A DNA stretch of 64,000 nucleotides from Locusta migratoria (GCA_026315105.1 CM048744.1:363631168-363695167), one strand, 5' to 3'. Counted from the first letter of the stretch, positions 1 through 10,690 are shown. Made by a program: numbers and translations. The notes: generated by a model from the letters alone, not told the origin.

Positions 1-189
1 TACTTTTTAAACCAAAAACCGGTTGAATAAATAAAATAAACTACTAGAAGGTGCATACAATTGTCCTTTTAATACAATATGATGATGTTCTACCAAGAAC
101 GAAAAGAAGAATCACTGAAAATTTATGTTTGCCAATGCTTTAATTTTATTTATTTATTAATTTTTAAATTTTTTTCGGGCGGGGGGGAG
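1..189. other. AT-rich flank, nothing recognised
   Basis: AT-rich sequence with a short G-run near 181-189. I see no coding, RNA or repeat signature. Confidence 0.5.
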
Positions 190-528
190 GTTACATACAC
201 TGATCGCCATTAAAATTGCTGCACGACAAAGATGACGTGCTACAGACGTGAAATTTAACCGACAGGAAGAAGATGCTGTGATATGCAAATGATTAGCTTT
301 TTAGAGCATTCACACAAGGTTGGTGCCGGTGGCGACACCTACAACGTGCTGACATGTGGAAAATTTCCAACCGATTTCTCATACACAAACAGTAGTTGAC
401 CGGCGTTGCCTGGTGAAACGTTGTTTTGATGCCTCTTGTAAGGAGGAGAAATGCGTACCATCACGTTTCCGACTTTGTTAAAGGTAGGATTGTAGCCTAT
501 CGCGATTGCGGTGTATTGTATCGCGACA

Positions 529-1635
529 TTGCGATGTAATGTATTTTATTTCCATCTGCTTTCATGAACAAATATACTTTTCGTTTATTTTTGGTAACAT
601 GGGAACTTTCGATAATCAATCTTGCTACGACAGCTCTGTGTTCACTAATACCTGTATCCGTTTTGATGCTCGTTATGAGCTCAGGATTATTTGTTGTTAA
701 GAGATCAAGTGTGTTTTGACATCCCTTTACAATTATAGTTGGCTCATGAACTAATTGTTCGATGTAATTCTCAGACAATAAAGTGAGTACAATTTCTCAC
801 GATGTTTTATTGGTACCTCCCGATTTGTAAGTACAATTTCGCCAACAGATTGAGGGTAAATTAAAATCACCACCTACTATTATCGTGTGAATCAGGTTGG
901 TTTTTGTAATTAGACTCAGGTTTCCTTTGAACCTTTCTGCTAATGGATCATCAGAGTCGGGAGGCCGGTAAAAGGAACTACTTATTAACTTCTTACGATG
1001 TTCAGGTACAACGTCTACCCTTAATAGCTTACAGGAACTATCAACTTCGCTACACGAAAGACTGCTGTCGACGGCGACAAACACGCCTTCACCTATTTTG
1101 TTTAATCTATCCTTCTTGTACACAGTTAGATCTTTTGCAAAAACTTGGGCTTATTTCCCGCTTGAGCCAACTTTCACTGCCTATAATGATATGTATTTCG
1201 GTGCTATCTATTAAGGCTTGGAGCTCTGATACTTTCCCGACATTTTACAACTGTTCTACCGATAGTTCCTAGATCTACATTACTCCTGTGACCTGCATGC
1301 ACCCTTTGAGACAGCCCATTTTGTTTTTCCCCGAAGCCCTCTATCCTAAAAGACCGCCCAGTCCACGCCACACAGCCCCCGCTATCCTTCTAGGCGCTTC
1401 CTGTGTGTAACGGACTTTCGACCTATTTAGCGGAAACCGATAACCCACCACCCTTTGGCACAAGTCGAGGAATCTACAGCCTACTCGGTCACAGAACCGT
1501 CTGAGCCTCTGGTTCAGACCATTTACTCGGCTCTTTACGAGAGGACCGCAGTCAGGCCTGTCGACGATGCTGCAGATCGTGAGCTCTGCCTTCATCTCGC
1601 AAGCAAGAATTGCAGTATTTACCACCTTTACAAAG
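529..1635 (-). mobile_element. CR1-like LINE (family A) fragment, 5' half
   Basis: Read on the minus strand, 1635-1341 encodes the C-terminal end of the LINE ORF1 protein (LNQRLRRFCDRVGCRFLDL, then LNRSKVRYTQEA). From about 1300 to 529 lies the start of ORF2: the endonuclease block with IIGSESWL, SSFYRPPDSDD and VGGDFNLPSICW. The same sequences occur intact near 60500-61700 and 43000-43700, so the family assignment is direct. The fragment lacks the reverse transcriptase and the 3' end and has several stops. It sits inside the Tc1 transposase reading frame, so it arrived after that element. Confidence 0.85.
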
Positions 1636-1750
1636 CGCCGTGCTGGATCCCAACGGCCTCGTATCACTAGCAGTCGAGGTGACAGGCATCTTATCCGCAT
1701 GGCAGTAACGGATCGTGCAACCACTTCTCAAATCTAATAATAATAATAAA

Positions 1751-1950
1751 GTCGCGGCGGATTAGTCGCGCGTACTGGACCGCCATGTAGCGGTGCTCGC
1801 GGCCGTCCGCCGTCTGGGGTTAGAATCCCCCCTCGGGCATAGATGTTTGTGTCGTCTATATATAAGGTAGTTCATAAGTACTTTGTAAGTTTAGGGACTG
1901 ATGACCCCGCAGTTAAGTCCCTTAAGCTTTACAAACATTTGAACATTTGA
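1751..1950 (+). repeat. tRNA-derived SINE, family 1
   Basis: The head resembles a class II tRNA, with an A-box-like part near 1760 and the B-box GTTAGAATCCCCC near 1819. The tail has the family signature ending ACAAACATTTGAACATTTGA. Its insertion duplicated CCACTTCTC (1721-1729 and 1952-1960) inside the Tc1 coding sequence. About 20 bp of AAT-rich sequence lies between the left duplication and the head. Confidence 0.85.
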
Positions 1951-2404
1951 GCCACTTCTCGATCCCTGAGTCTACAGATGAGGACAACAACCATGGGAAC
2001 AACAACCATGTGCACGAGAACAGTTCGACGACGTTTGCAGCAGCATGGACTATCAGCTGGGAGACTATGGCTGCGGTTACCCTTGACGCTGCATTACAGG
2101 CTGGAGCGCCTGCGATGGTGTACGCAACGACGAACCTGGGTGCACGAATGGCAAATCGTCATTTTTCCGGATGAATCCAGGTTCTGTTTCCAGCATCATG
2201 ATGGCCGCATCCGTGTTTGGCGACATCGCGGTGAACGCACATTGAAAGCGTGTATTCATCATCGGCGCACTGGCGTATCACTCGGCGTGATGGTATGGGG
2301 TGCCATTGGTTACATGTCTCGGTCAACTCTTGTTCGCATCGACGGCACTTTGAACAGTGGCCGTTACATTTCAGATGTGTTACGACCCGTGGCTCTAACC
2401 TTCA

Positions 2405-2601
2405 AATGTTCAAATGTTTGTAGAGGTTATGGGACTTGACTACGGGGCCATCAGTCCCTAAACCTACAAACTACTTATGAACTAGCTAAGACTACAGACG
2501 GCACAAATATCCATGCCCGAGGGGAGATTCGAACCCCCGACCGTAGTGGCCGTGCAGACCATGACTGGAGCGCCTTAGTCTCCTCGGCCACCGCGGCCGG
2601 C
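2405..2601 (-). repeat. tRNA-derived SINE, family 1, with 12-bp target duplication
   Basis: Minus-strand copy: the tail is at the left (CAAATGTTTGTAGAGG...) and the tRNA-like head at the right (CCGAGGAGACT...GGCCGCGG). Exact 12-bp direct repeats CTCTAACCTTCA flank it at 2393-2404 and 2602-2613. Joining the flanks restores the Tc1 sequence, so the boundaries are firm. Confidence 0.92.
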
Positions 2602-2975
2602 CTCTAACCTTCATTCGATCCCTGCGAAACCCTACATTTCAGCAGGATAATGCCCGGCCGCATGTTGCAGGTTCTATAAGGCCTATCTGGATACGGAAAA
2701 TGTTCGACTGCTGCCCTGGCCAGCACATTCTCCAGATCTCTCACCAATTGAAAATGTCTGCTGAATGATGGCCGAGCAACTGGCTCGTCACAATACGCCA
2801 GTCACTACTTTTGATGAACTATGGTATCTTGTTGAAGCTGCATGGGCATCTGTAGCTGTACACGCCATCCAAGCTCTGTTTGACTCAATGCCCAGGCGTA
2901 ACAAGGCCATTATTACGGCGAGAGGTGGTTGTTCTGGGTACTGATTTCTCAGGATCTATCTATGATGAGCATAAG

Positions 2976-3736
2976 AGGACTGTGAACGATAGTGGAGCTA
3001 CTTGCACGGCGTGGGACGTCTGGCAATTTGGAGCGAACTGGAGGCGTGTCCGACTAGCTAAGTGGTTGAGGCGACCGCTGGTCCAAAGCGGGAAACCCAG
3101 CTGCCATTGCTGGTACGGCACAAAGTGTCCCTTACTGCCGCTAAACTACAACGTTTCAAGCCTTTAATGCAGTCAAATATAATCGTTTCCATCGTTCTTC
3201 TCCCATGGATGACGGTTACATTAATGACACCAAATACGATGGTCGTCGGGAAAGTAGAAAGCATTTGCGCCTTATGAAGCATTAGCGTGAGTAACCGACA
3301 GATAGGGTGTAACGCTCTCATCTGTTAGTTTACTTTCTATGTATAACGTTGCGAGCCGTTCGCATAGACTGTATTGTGCATATTACTGTTTATGGCATAA
3401 AAAAATTTATAGAAACCGCTAGTAGTGGAGTGAGATCTGTGATCAGGTTGTTCGTCATCAAAAATACGGGACCAATCGATATCCATCGATATGTGATTAC
3501 TGACGAAGTGCCTGGTTTAACTGACTCATTCGTGAAGAATGATGGGCGAGTTACAATTGATAAAATTTATCCGGAAAGAAACTCGAAAGTGATGAACTGA
3601 AAGATTGTGTGGCTACGTATATTTGGCGGCGAACGAATATGACGCTGGAATACAAAAACTCGTCATACGTTATGACAAATGTTTAAATTTGCACAGTGAG
3701 TATGTAGAGAAGTAGTTTAATGTATATTCTTATCAT
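2976..3736. other. Anonymous sequence
   Basis: No recognised protein similarity. A short ORF at 3349-3600 on the plus strand (83 codons) shows no family motif. A tRNA-like phrase near 3056-3105 (AAGTGGTTGAGGCGACCGC...) is too weak to call a SINE. Confidence 0.4.
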
Positions 3737-3950
3737 TACATTTACTAGTTTTTATTTTTATTCATAAACGGGTACTACTTTCCAGACGAGCGTCGTATAT
3801 AATATATAATACTAATACTACATTCAGATTCGACGTCCAATTAAACTACACGCGTAACTAAAGAAGTAGTAATAATAGCAAAGCAGTTAATACAGTTTAC
3901 GAATACCTCTACAAATTTCTGGCTACCGTTATCTCAGAGCCTTATTATCC
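3737..3950. repeat. ~210-bp interspersed repeat, copy 1
   Basis: Closely similar to 5749-5950. Shared blocks include TTACATTTACTAGTTTTTAT, AAACGGGTACTA near the left end, and ATACAAATTTCTGGC near the right end. No coding capacity. No clear terminal inverted repeats or tRNA head, so its class is unknown. Confidence 0.7.
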
Positions 3951-4094
3951 GCTCTTCCATCGTAACACAAAACACAGCACCTGGTTTGAGATGGTTTGGT
4001 GACTTACTGGTTGGTGTTGCCAATCATTTGTATATGGGAGTTAGCTGCGGTACTGTAGTTCTATTATTGTTTGGAAACATAAAGGGTATGTTAA

Positions 4095-4282
4095 AAAGGA
4101 TAAATCTTTAGAGACAAGATCACCTATTATACGTTTACTTGTTTCGACTCTTAACGAGTCATCTTCAGATCTTCAACTGATTTTTTTAACATTTTTACAA
4201 ACTCAAGATAGCTCGTTAAGAGTCGAAAATAAAAATCATATAACAAAATTGGCGATCTTGACTCTGGGTGTTTATCCTTTCC
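4095..4282. repeat. Foldback repeat with hammerhead-like motif in each arm
   Basis: The left arm (about 4095-4175) and right arm (about 4203-4282) are imperfect inverted copies. Paired landmarks are GGATAAA with TTTATCC, CAAGATC with its complement, and CGACTCTTAACGAG with CTCGTTAAGAGTCG. Read on the minus strand, the left arm gives CTGAAGATGA, then a short stem-loop, then CGAAAC. This arrangement resembles the conserved core of hammerhead ribozymes known from Penelope-like elements. The assignment to that class is inference. Confidence 0.6.
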
Positions 4283-4350
4283 TTTTTGAAATGTATTTAC
4301 GGCGACAGATCACTTTCAATTGTTGGTAATGTCAGCAAACAAGAAAAGAA

Positions 4351-4550
4351 GCCGCGGCGGAGTGCATTAGGGCGCCATGCTCCGATGCGCGAGACCGATT
4401 CCCGTCTGGGATTCAAATCCCCCCTCGGGCATGTATGTTTGTGCTCTTCTTTAGTATAAGCTAGTTCATAAGTAGTTTGTAAGTTTAGGGATTTATGACC
4501 CCGTAGTTAAGTCCCGTAACCTTAACAAACACTTGAACAATTTTTGAACA
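4351..4550 (+). repeat. tRNA-derived SINE, family 1
   Basis: tRNA-like head GCCGCGGCGGAGTGCATTAG, B-box GATTCAAATCCCCC, CTCGGGCATG and the family tail ending near TTGAACA. A weak 7-bp repeat (AAGAAAA) may be the target duplication. Confidence 0.82.
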
Positions 4551-4775
4551 TGATAAGAAAATGCATCATCCACTTCTGAGGTTTTATTCGGACCGCCGGA
4601 ATTTCTTTTCCTAGCACCCGAACTTCAAAATCACAGTTCATGGGTGACCGCGCTTTTTGTCACATTTTTGCTTCGTAAACAGCGTTTTTGTACCGAGATA
4701 CAATCCACCCTTAATATGTTGATATTTTTACCTTGTTTGCTTTTAAACCACTCTCTCTGTTTATATAATACTTCG

Positions 4776-6700
4776 TTATTAGTGTTGTTGTGATCTTCAG
4801 TCCAAAGACTGGTTTAATGCAGCTACCATGCTACCCTGTCCTGTGTAAGCCTCTTCATCGCCGAATAAGAACGGCAACCTACATCCTTTTGAACCAGCTC
4901 ACTGTATTCATCTCTCGATTTCCTTCTGCGATTTTTATCCCAAACACTTCTTTCCAATGCTAAATTAAATAATACCTGGTGTCTCAGAATGTGTCCCACC
5001 AATCGATCCCTTCTCTTAGTCAACATATGCCAGATATATCGTTTCTCCCCAACCGTATTAATTATCTCCTCATTAGTTAATCTATCCATCTAATCTTCAG
5101 CATTCGTCTGTAGCACCTCATTTCTAAACCATCTATCATCTTTTCACTCGTGCACAATGTTACACTCCTGACAAATTATTTCAGAAAGGACTTCGTAACA
5201 TTTAAATTAATACTGGATGTCAACAAATTTCGGTTCTCCAAAAATACTTTTCTTCCCATAGCCATTCTGCTTTTTAAATCTTCTTTACTTTGGTCATGCG
5301 ACGTTCCTACCCAAATAACAAAACTCATCTACCTCTTTCATTCACTCATTACGTAGACTAATTCCTTCTCGTCGCTTGATTTTCTCATTCTATGTTCATC
5401 TTAAAACTTGCATTCAGGACACTGTCTGTTCCGTTCAGCTGTTCCTCCAGATCGTTTGCTGTCTCTGACAGAATCTCAATGTCATCGACTAACCTGAAAG
5501 TTTTTATTTCTTTTCCCTGAAGTTAAATACAATCTCCAAATATCTCTTTGCTTTCTTTCACAGCTTGCTCAAGGTAAACATTGAGTAACATTGGGCAAAG
5601 GCTACAACCCTGTCTTACTCCCTTCCCAACCACTGCGTTCCTTACATGCCTGTAAGTGCTGACTGATCATTGTTAAGCTGAGTATCACTTTTCGTTCCCT
5701 ACATATTACCACTGTAGAATTTGAAACAGTGTATTCCAATCAATGTTGTCATTACATTTACTAGTTTTTATTTTTATTCCCAAACGGGTACTATTTTCCA
5801 GACGACCCTTGTATATAATTTGTAATAGTAATATTATATTCAGATTCTATGTCCAATTAAACTGCACGCGTGACGAAAAAAGTATTAATAAGAGGAAAGC
5901 AATTAATACGGTATTCGAATAACTATACAAATTTCTGGCGACCCTTATCTCAATGCCTTCGAATGTGAAAATGCTAAATACGTAGGTTTTCCTTTCCTTA
6001 ACCTACCTTCCAAGATATGTCGTAGTCTGAGTATTGTCTGATGTGTTACAACATTTCCCCTAAATCGGAACTGAGTTTGGACCGATTTTTCCATTCTTCT
6101 GTAAATCATTCGCGTTAGGGTTTTGCAGCACTGACTCATTAAACTGGTAGTTGTGTAATTTCCACACATATCTGCACTGTCTCTCTATATAATTTGAGCT
6201 GTTCTATTCTTCTTGAAGTCTGAGGCTACTTCCCCTGTCTCATACCTCTTACTCACAAGGTGTAACAGTTTCTTGATGAGTGGCTCTTCCGACGATGCCA
6301 GCAGTTTAGCGTGAACTTCGTCTACTGGAACCTTTTTACGACTAAAATCTTTCAGTGCTCTGTCAAATTTTTCTCGCAGTATCGTATTTTCTGTGTCACC
6401 TTCATCTACTTGCTCCTTCTTGTCTACAATATTACCTCGAAGTCCCTCTATACAGTCCTTTCAACTTTCAGCTTTCCCTTCTTTGGTTAGTACTGATCTC
6501 CTATAGACATTAGCTATCTTTCCCCTAGTTAGACATTCTTTACATTTATTTGTCCTCTGGCCCACTACTGCCATCTGTACTTCCTTTCGTCTGATTCACT
6601 TGCTGCGATTTTATATTTTCTCCTTTCATAAGTTAAGTTCAGTGTATTTTGTGTTACCCAAGTGTCCTTGTCCTGGACGTGGCTCTCCTCCTCCTTAGTA
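4776..6700 (-). mobile_element. RTE-type LINE, reversed 3' two-thirds, decayed
   Basis: Minus-strand copy of the family that is full length at 39114-42376. The 3' end lies at the left (GTGATCTTCAGTCCAAAGACTGG at about 4790). Reading leftward-to-rightward backward it carries the C-terminal domain (residues like DRLVGHILRHQ at 4823-5089), then reverse transcriptase near 5945-6170 (RIYRRMEKSVQTQFRFRGNV) and upstream polymerase sequence to about 6700. Many stops. A 205-bp repeat splits it at 5749-5950. The 5' endonuclease part is absent. Confidence 0.85.
5749..5950. repeat. ~205-bp interspersed repeat, copy 2, inserted in RTE
   Basis: Second copy of the repeat at 3737-3950. It lies within the AFVDLEKAFDNVD region of the reversed RTE fragment; the flanks TGTTGTCA and ATGCCTTCG are contiguous in the intact RTE apart from a few bases. 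This establishes it as a discrete insertion about 205 bp long. Confidence 0.75.
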
Positions 6701-7036
6701 CATGAAAAATATAGAATATTCTCGACATTAGTACTTCAACAAAACTTATCACTAGTTACACAAAAATATCTAGTCCCTACCATTATGAATTACTTAACTA
6801 AGCAAAAATAAAACAATAGATACTTATTCTAAAAAGTCATACACAAAATATTTTAAATCCTATCAAGAAAAAGAAAGGAATCTAGCTTTGTACTACAAAA
6901 ACCACTCTATAGCCTACAATTGAAGCAAAAATAAAATGTAATGCAAAAACTTGAACATATTTTTTTTCCAGTACCAAAAACTAAATTTTATGCTTTCACA
7001 TCTCATTACCAAGGTAATCAAACACACTTCTACATA
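6701..7036. other. AT-rich sequence, nothing recognised
   Basis: No coding or repeat signature that I can support. Confidence 0.5.
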
Positions 7037-7236
7037 TTATAGTTTTCAAAATAAAAAGTCAAGATCGCACATTAATAATTTATTAAATGACGACCGGTTT
7101 CGCTGCACTGTGTCACCATCATCTGGTGTCATATATGTTATAAACTGGTCATGATGGTGACACAGTGCACCGAAACCGGTCGTCATTTAATAAATTATTA
7201 ATGTGCGATCTTGACTTTTTGTTTTGAAAACTATAA
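7037..7236. repeat. 200-bp foldback with two opposed hammerhead-like motifs
   Basis: Arms at about 7037-7128 and 7146-7236 are near-perfect inverted copies: TTATAGTTTTCAAAA with TTTTGAAAACTATAA, CAAGATCGCACATTAATAAT with its complement, and GACGACCGGTTTCG with CGAAACCGGTCGTC. Each arm contains ATGATGGTGACACAGTGCA next to CGAAACCGGT. The first is on the minus strand (7093-7124), the second on the plus strand (7151-7180). The layout matches the motif found at the ends of the Penelope-like element at 15092-15892. There is no ORF. It could be a pair of Penelope terminal sequences, or a small non-autonomous element. Confidence 0.7.
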
Positions 7237-7424
7237 AACGATCAGACCGCCTCGAAACCCGACTATGTCAGGTAATCTTAACTTCTACATACAGCAAACG
7301 AACAAAAAAGAAAAAAGAAAAAAAAAAAATTGTGACCCCACTTCTTACTTATAAATGACAAATATTGAGCAGCAAATAAATGATCAAAATATCAAATAAA
7401 AAAGATGTTAAATTCTTAAACTAA

Positions 7425-7680
7425 TTAAAGGTAAACGTAAAGCAATGAATTAAAAATTTGTGGTGCGGCCGGGAATCGAACCCCGACTTCCATGCTTACT
7501 AGGCAGACGTCTTACCGTTAGACTACCGCACCTCTAACGTTTAATGCCGCATCACAAATTTTAATTCATTGCTTCAGGTTTATCTTTAATTTCTTGGGCA
7601 TATTCGAGACGAAAAACCGACTCAGGGTCTCAGTCTATATTTAAATTGATATTTATATCATCTTAGCAGGAATGTTCCAC
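7425..7680. repeat. tRNA-like SINE cluster, palindromic
   Basis: A minus-strand tRNA-like head (7462-7532) with tail leftward to about 7425 is followed by a plus-strand tail without a head (about 7545-7680). AAGCAATGAATTAAAA at 7439 and its complement TTTTAATTCATTGCTT at 7559 form inverted arms around the tRNA-like centre. The tail continues TTGGGCATATTCGAGACGAA. It resembles two SINEs joined head to head, one having lost its head. Confidence 0.65.
7462..7532 (-). pseudogene. tRNA-like SINE head (threonine AGT-type loop)
   Basis: On the minus strand 71 nt begin GGTGCGG and end CCGCACC, a perfect 7-bp acceptor stem. A 4-bp D stem GTCT/AGAC and the loop CTAGTAA (anticodon AGT) follow. The T loop is TTCGATT with one mismatch in its stem. 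The anticodon stem pairs poorly (TCTGC with GCATG). The same head with SINE tail recurs at 7826-8010, so I call it a SINE-derived tRNA pseudogene, not a working tRNA. Confidence 0.7.
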
Positions 7681-7825
7681 TGTGTCCATTGCCGAGGTGC
7701 TATTCCGCTGCATGGAGAGCCTTGGCAGTAGTGACAATTATCTATGGAACTCAGAAGCAGAATTGAAATTTGTGACGTGGAGAGAAGTCGTAATTACACT
7801 ATTCCGAGGCTCCTTAATCGTTAGA

Positions 7826-8010
7826 GGTGGGATAGTCTAACGGTAAGACGTCTGCCTAGTAAGCATGGAGGTCCGGGTTCGATTTCCAATCGCACCACAA
7901 ATTTTAATTCATTGCTTCACGTTTATCATTAATGTCTTGGGCATATTCGAGACGAAAAACCGTCTCAGGGTTACTCAGTCTATATTTAAATTGATATTTA
8001 TATCTTACAC
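7826..8010 (+). repeat. tRNA-derived SINE, family 3
   Basis: The head GGTGGGATAGTCTAACGG with B-box GGGTTCGATTTCC is followed by the tail ACAAATTTTAATTCATTGCT, TTGGGCATATTCGAGACGAA and a terminal TATATTTAAATTGATATTTA. The head matches 7462-7532 and the tail matches 7550-7680. Confidence 0.75.
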
Positions 8011-8839
8011 TAATGTTACACCGAAAATTGGCAAAATCATCATTCACAGAACCAGTTCTATCTGCCTAAGCTGACATGCATGTATATCTGTCTAAAATCT
8101 CTCACTTACAATCGCACAAACCTTACCTAGTTATCTCTATGATAGAATCTATAAAAATATGTAATAGCACAGACAGGCTCCATAACCATTCGACATTATT
8201 ATTGCTTCATTATACCTCATAAAAATATTCTTCATCATACCTCATCAATTAATATTCTTCATCTTATCTCACACTTTATCTCTGTCCTCATAATACCTCA
8301 TTTCTCCATTAATATTTATTCAAATTATACTACCAAAGAAACTATAAACATACTGCCTAGGCCACAACATATCTCCAGAACCCTAGTCCACAATAAGTCA
8401 CCAGCTTTTACTTTTATTACTTCAGTACAGAAAGAACCATATAAATTTCAGAACTTCTCTTTCCATTATCGTACTGCTTTAAATTCATGGTCACAGATAC
8501 AAATTCTTCACATAGCTTCGCATCATTATGCTCACAACTCACTTGCTAGATCACTATTTCTCTAATATAAAGCGTAACACTTTGACTTCATCTCAGAAAA
8601 TATCAAATTTAACTTTCATTGCACTAAATTTAGGTGTAATCTTTTGCTGCTGTATAGAAGATATATAATTCAGGTGAATGGTACTGGTTTCACTCAAACA
8701 TTACATAAAATACACTACACTATGACGACCTACAATTTCATTATTACATCTAACTATACTAAACAAAACATAGTAGGAGAAGATTTACTAACTTACAAAC
8801 TACTCATAGAATAGTGGAAGAAGAATGGAGTGACCTAAG
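8011..8839. other. AT-rich sequence, nothing recognised
   Basis: Low-GC sequence rich in TTCATC/ATACCTCAT phrases. It could be decayed internal sequence of the LTR element that follows, but I see no motif. Confidence 0.4.
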
Positions 8840-10690
8840 AAATGAAAAATAGGATCACCCAACTGAGGGAAGCCATTACTCGACATTTCTGTACTCATCA
8901 AAGAATGACGAACACCCTATCTACTCAGTTAAACTTACCATTAACAAAATCAGTATTGACACACCATTTACACAAAAATTGTGTTCCAAGAATCACGTCA
9001 GTACCAAGATCTGGTATCACTAAGAAATTACACACTAACTTTTGTCCAGCTAGGTCTAGGACTTCCTGCTTCAACTCTTGGATAACTTAACAGTAGCACC
9101 AATAAACTTTTCTCATACATTATTACTATTCCATCTGTATCCTTAATTGATTCAAACAAAGCCTGAGAAATACCATTAAGATCACTACCACAGTCAAGCA
9201 AGCATTTTACAGGTACACCTTGCACACTAGTTGTAACTATTGGATGCCACACCTTATCAGTACTTACTCCTACTTCTTCTTCTTCATACAACACATCTTC
9301 ATTAATTCTCTCTCTGGATAATCATTCATACATTTCAGAAAAATCATGTAAAAGTACTGTTAAGTGATGCACATTATGGCCTGCTTCCATTTCCCTACTG
9401 TTTCCCAGTTCTCTTCCTTCTCACTTATTCTTTCCACTTTCGTCTTTCTCACTACTTTACCATAATCATCAAAAATAAATTCATATACCTCATTTTCCTC
9501 ATCACTAGATTCGTCACTACGCTAATACTTGTTCCAGAACTCGCATCACTATCACTTATTTCAAACATACTATTTATCACTTAAACCTTGTACTCAATAT
9601 TGACTATAATGCTAGATACTTAAGTTCTTCATACTGTCTTAAAGATTGCCCATCACCATTAGGTTCAAATTTATTAAACATTTTACAATTAACAACAGAA
9701 ACATTGCTACCCCCAGCACATGCACTATACTTTACATTTTCTACCTTTTCCACTTTCTGCCCAATCTCTACAACTTCAAAATCCATGTCCTCCAACATCT
9801 TTTTTACCACAGATACAAAGTTACCTTCCACTTTATCTTCTACCGTGCCCAACCTAGTTTCCAATTCAGATCTTACCTGACAAATTTGATTTTCAGGTTC
9901 TTGCTTATTCTCTGTACAAGATTTCCTGACAGATTCTCACCTCTTATCACCAGAACTAACAATAATTTCCACTCTTTTTTCACATAAGGTAATTTTAATA
10001 TCATTAGTTACACAGCACTTACTAATTTCAGTTAATATCACAACTAGCTTCCACTTCTCCAATTTTTTAACTTAAATTTACCAAAGTGTATTTAATGCAG
10101 CAAATTCCTGACGCCAATTCCTATTGTTTTCATCCCGTTTCTGGTCCTCATCATGATTGTTTTGATTTAAGCTACTTTTAACATGCCTGAATACCGCAAT
10201 TAATAACTTTGTCCAACCAGGAGGTTCATTTGATACTGACTTTTCGGAACCATATCCACCTGGTCCATGTAGATTACCTATAATAGAGGATGAAGCTTTC
10301 GCTTCCCTATCCATCATTCCACTTACATCACACTAAATGTACAAAGATTGATCTAGTTCAGATTTATAACCACGTAGCAAACGTATTTCTTTACGTCATT
10401 AACATTCACTTCCTGCTCTCCATTGCCCACCAATCGTTCAACTTTTTCACATTTATCATCCGTGGTTGATGTTTAAGAATTTTATATTAGAAATACGATG
10501 TCTTCTCGGTGGCGATCGGCGATAAACAGCACTGCTCTCAGCCCGATCTCCATGGAACTCGAACAGTTGCTACTGCGATTCCAAATGTCGCGACGGAATA
10601 TCTCCCATCTGTTGTCAAGCCGTCCTGGAATGCTGGTGGGCTGGTTTTCCACGACGGCATCGGTTCTGATCCTTCCTTATTGTGACACTT
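8840..10690 (-). mobile_element. LTR retrotransposon internal region (gag-protease remnant)
   Basis: Read on the minus strand, pieces appear in the order expected for the start of a retrotransposon polyprotein. A hydrophilic Gln/Asn/Glu-rich gag-like segment is at 10317-10078 and another at 9864-9604. A retropepsin block follows at 9294-9028. Sequence at 10690-10490 upstream may be leader. No reverse transcriptase follows, no LTR pair can be set with confidence, and stops separate the blocks. Gypsy-like is likely; the clade is not determined. Confidence 0.5.
9028..9294 (-). pseudogene. Retropepsin-like aspartic protease fragment
   Basis: An 88-codon stretch contains VTTSVQGVPVKCLLDCGSDLNGISQ at about residues 20-44. 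The DCGS tetrad fits the retroviral-type aspartic protease active site (D-S/T/C-G-S/A), preceded by the hydrophobic VKCLL strand as usual. This enzyme class cuts the retrotransposon polyprotein. Truncated, with no neighbouring polymerase. Confidence 0.6.

Larger units (their letters stand above)
429..2950 (+). pseudogene. Tc1-like transposase (IS630/Tc1/mariner), disrupted
   Basis: Start chosen at the ATG at 429, followed by a PLVRRRNAYHHVSDF-type N-terminus and the helix-turn-helix segment GRIVAYRDCG. After the LINE insertion the frame resumes with GSQRPRITS and DRHLIRMAV. The catalytic region shows VRRRLQQHGLSA, PDESRFCFQHHDGRIRVW (first Asp block) and GVMVWGAIGY (core strand). After the second SINE come QQDNARPHVA (second Asp block) and, after a frameshift, PWPAHSPDLSPIENV. 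The C-terminus ends FDSMPRRNKAIITARGGCSGY. About 50 bp between the N-terminal and middle pieces are missing. A full-length Tc1 transposase is about 340 residues. Two frameshifts, an internal stop and three insertions make it a pseudogene. Confidence 0.85.
190..2975 (+). mobile_element. Tc1-like DNA transposon, broken by three nested insertions
   Basis: One Tc1-like element can be followed in three pieces. The left terminus and leader start near 190. The N-terminus of the transposase runs 429-528, more sequence is at 1636-1729, and the DDE domain is at 1952-2404 and 2602-2950. A CR1-like LINE fragment (529-1635), a SINE (1730-1951) and a second SINE (2405-2601) separate the pieces. Both SINEs are flanked by duplicated transposon sequence. 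The order shows the Tc1 element is the oldest layer. The right terminal repeat is not visible after about 2975. Tc1 elements move by cut and paste at TA sites; this copy cannot make a working enzyme. Confidence 0.85.

Noticed and set aside
3349..3600. 83-codon plus-strand ORF as a small gene
   Set aside because: No motif, no repeat relation, and length within chance expectation for this sequence.
7462..7532. Functional threonine tRNA gene
   Set aside because: The anticodon stem pairs poorly and the T stem has a mismatch. The same head carries a SINE tail at 7826-8010, so it is a SINE-derived pseudogene.
9646..9987. 113-codon plus-strand ORF rich in Phe/Leu/Ile
   Set aside because: Opposite the gag-like frame of the LTR remnant; composition fits an antisense frame of AT-rich sequence.
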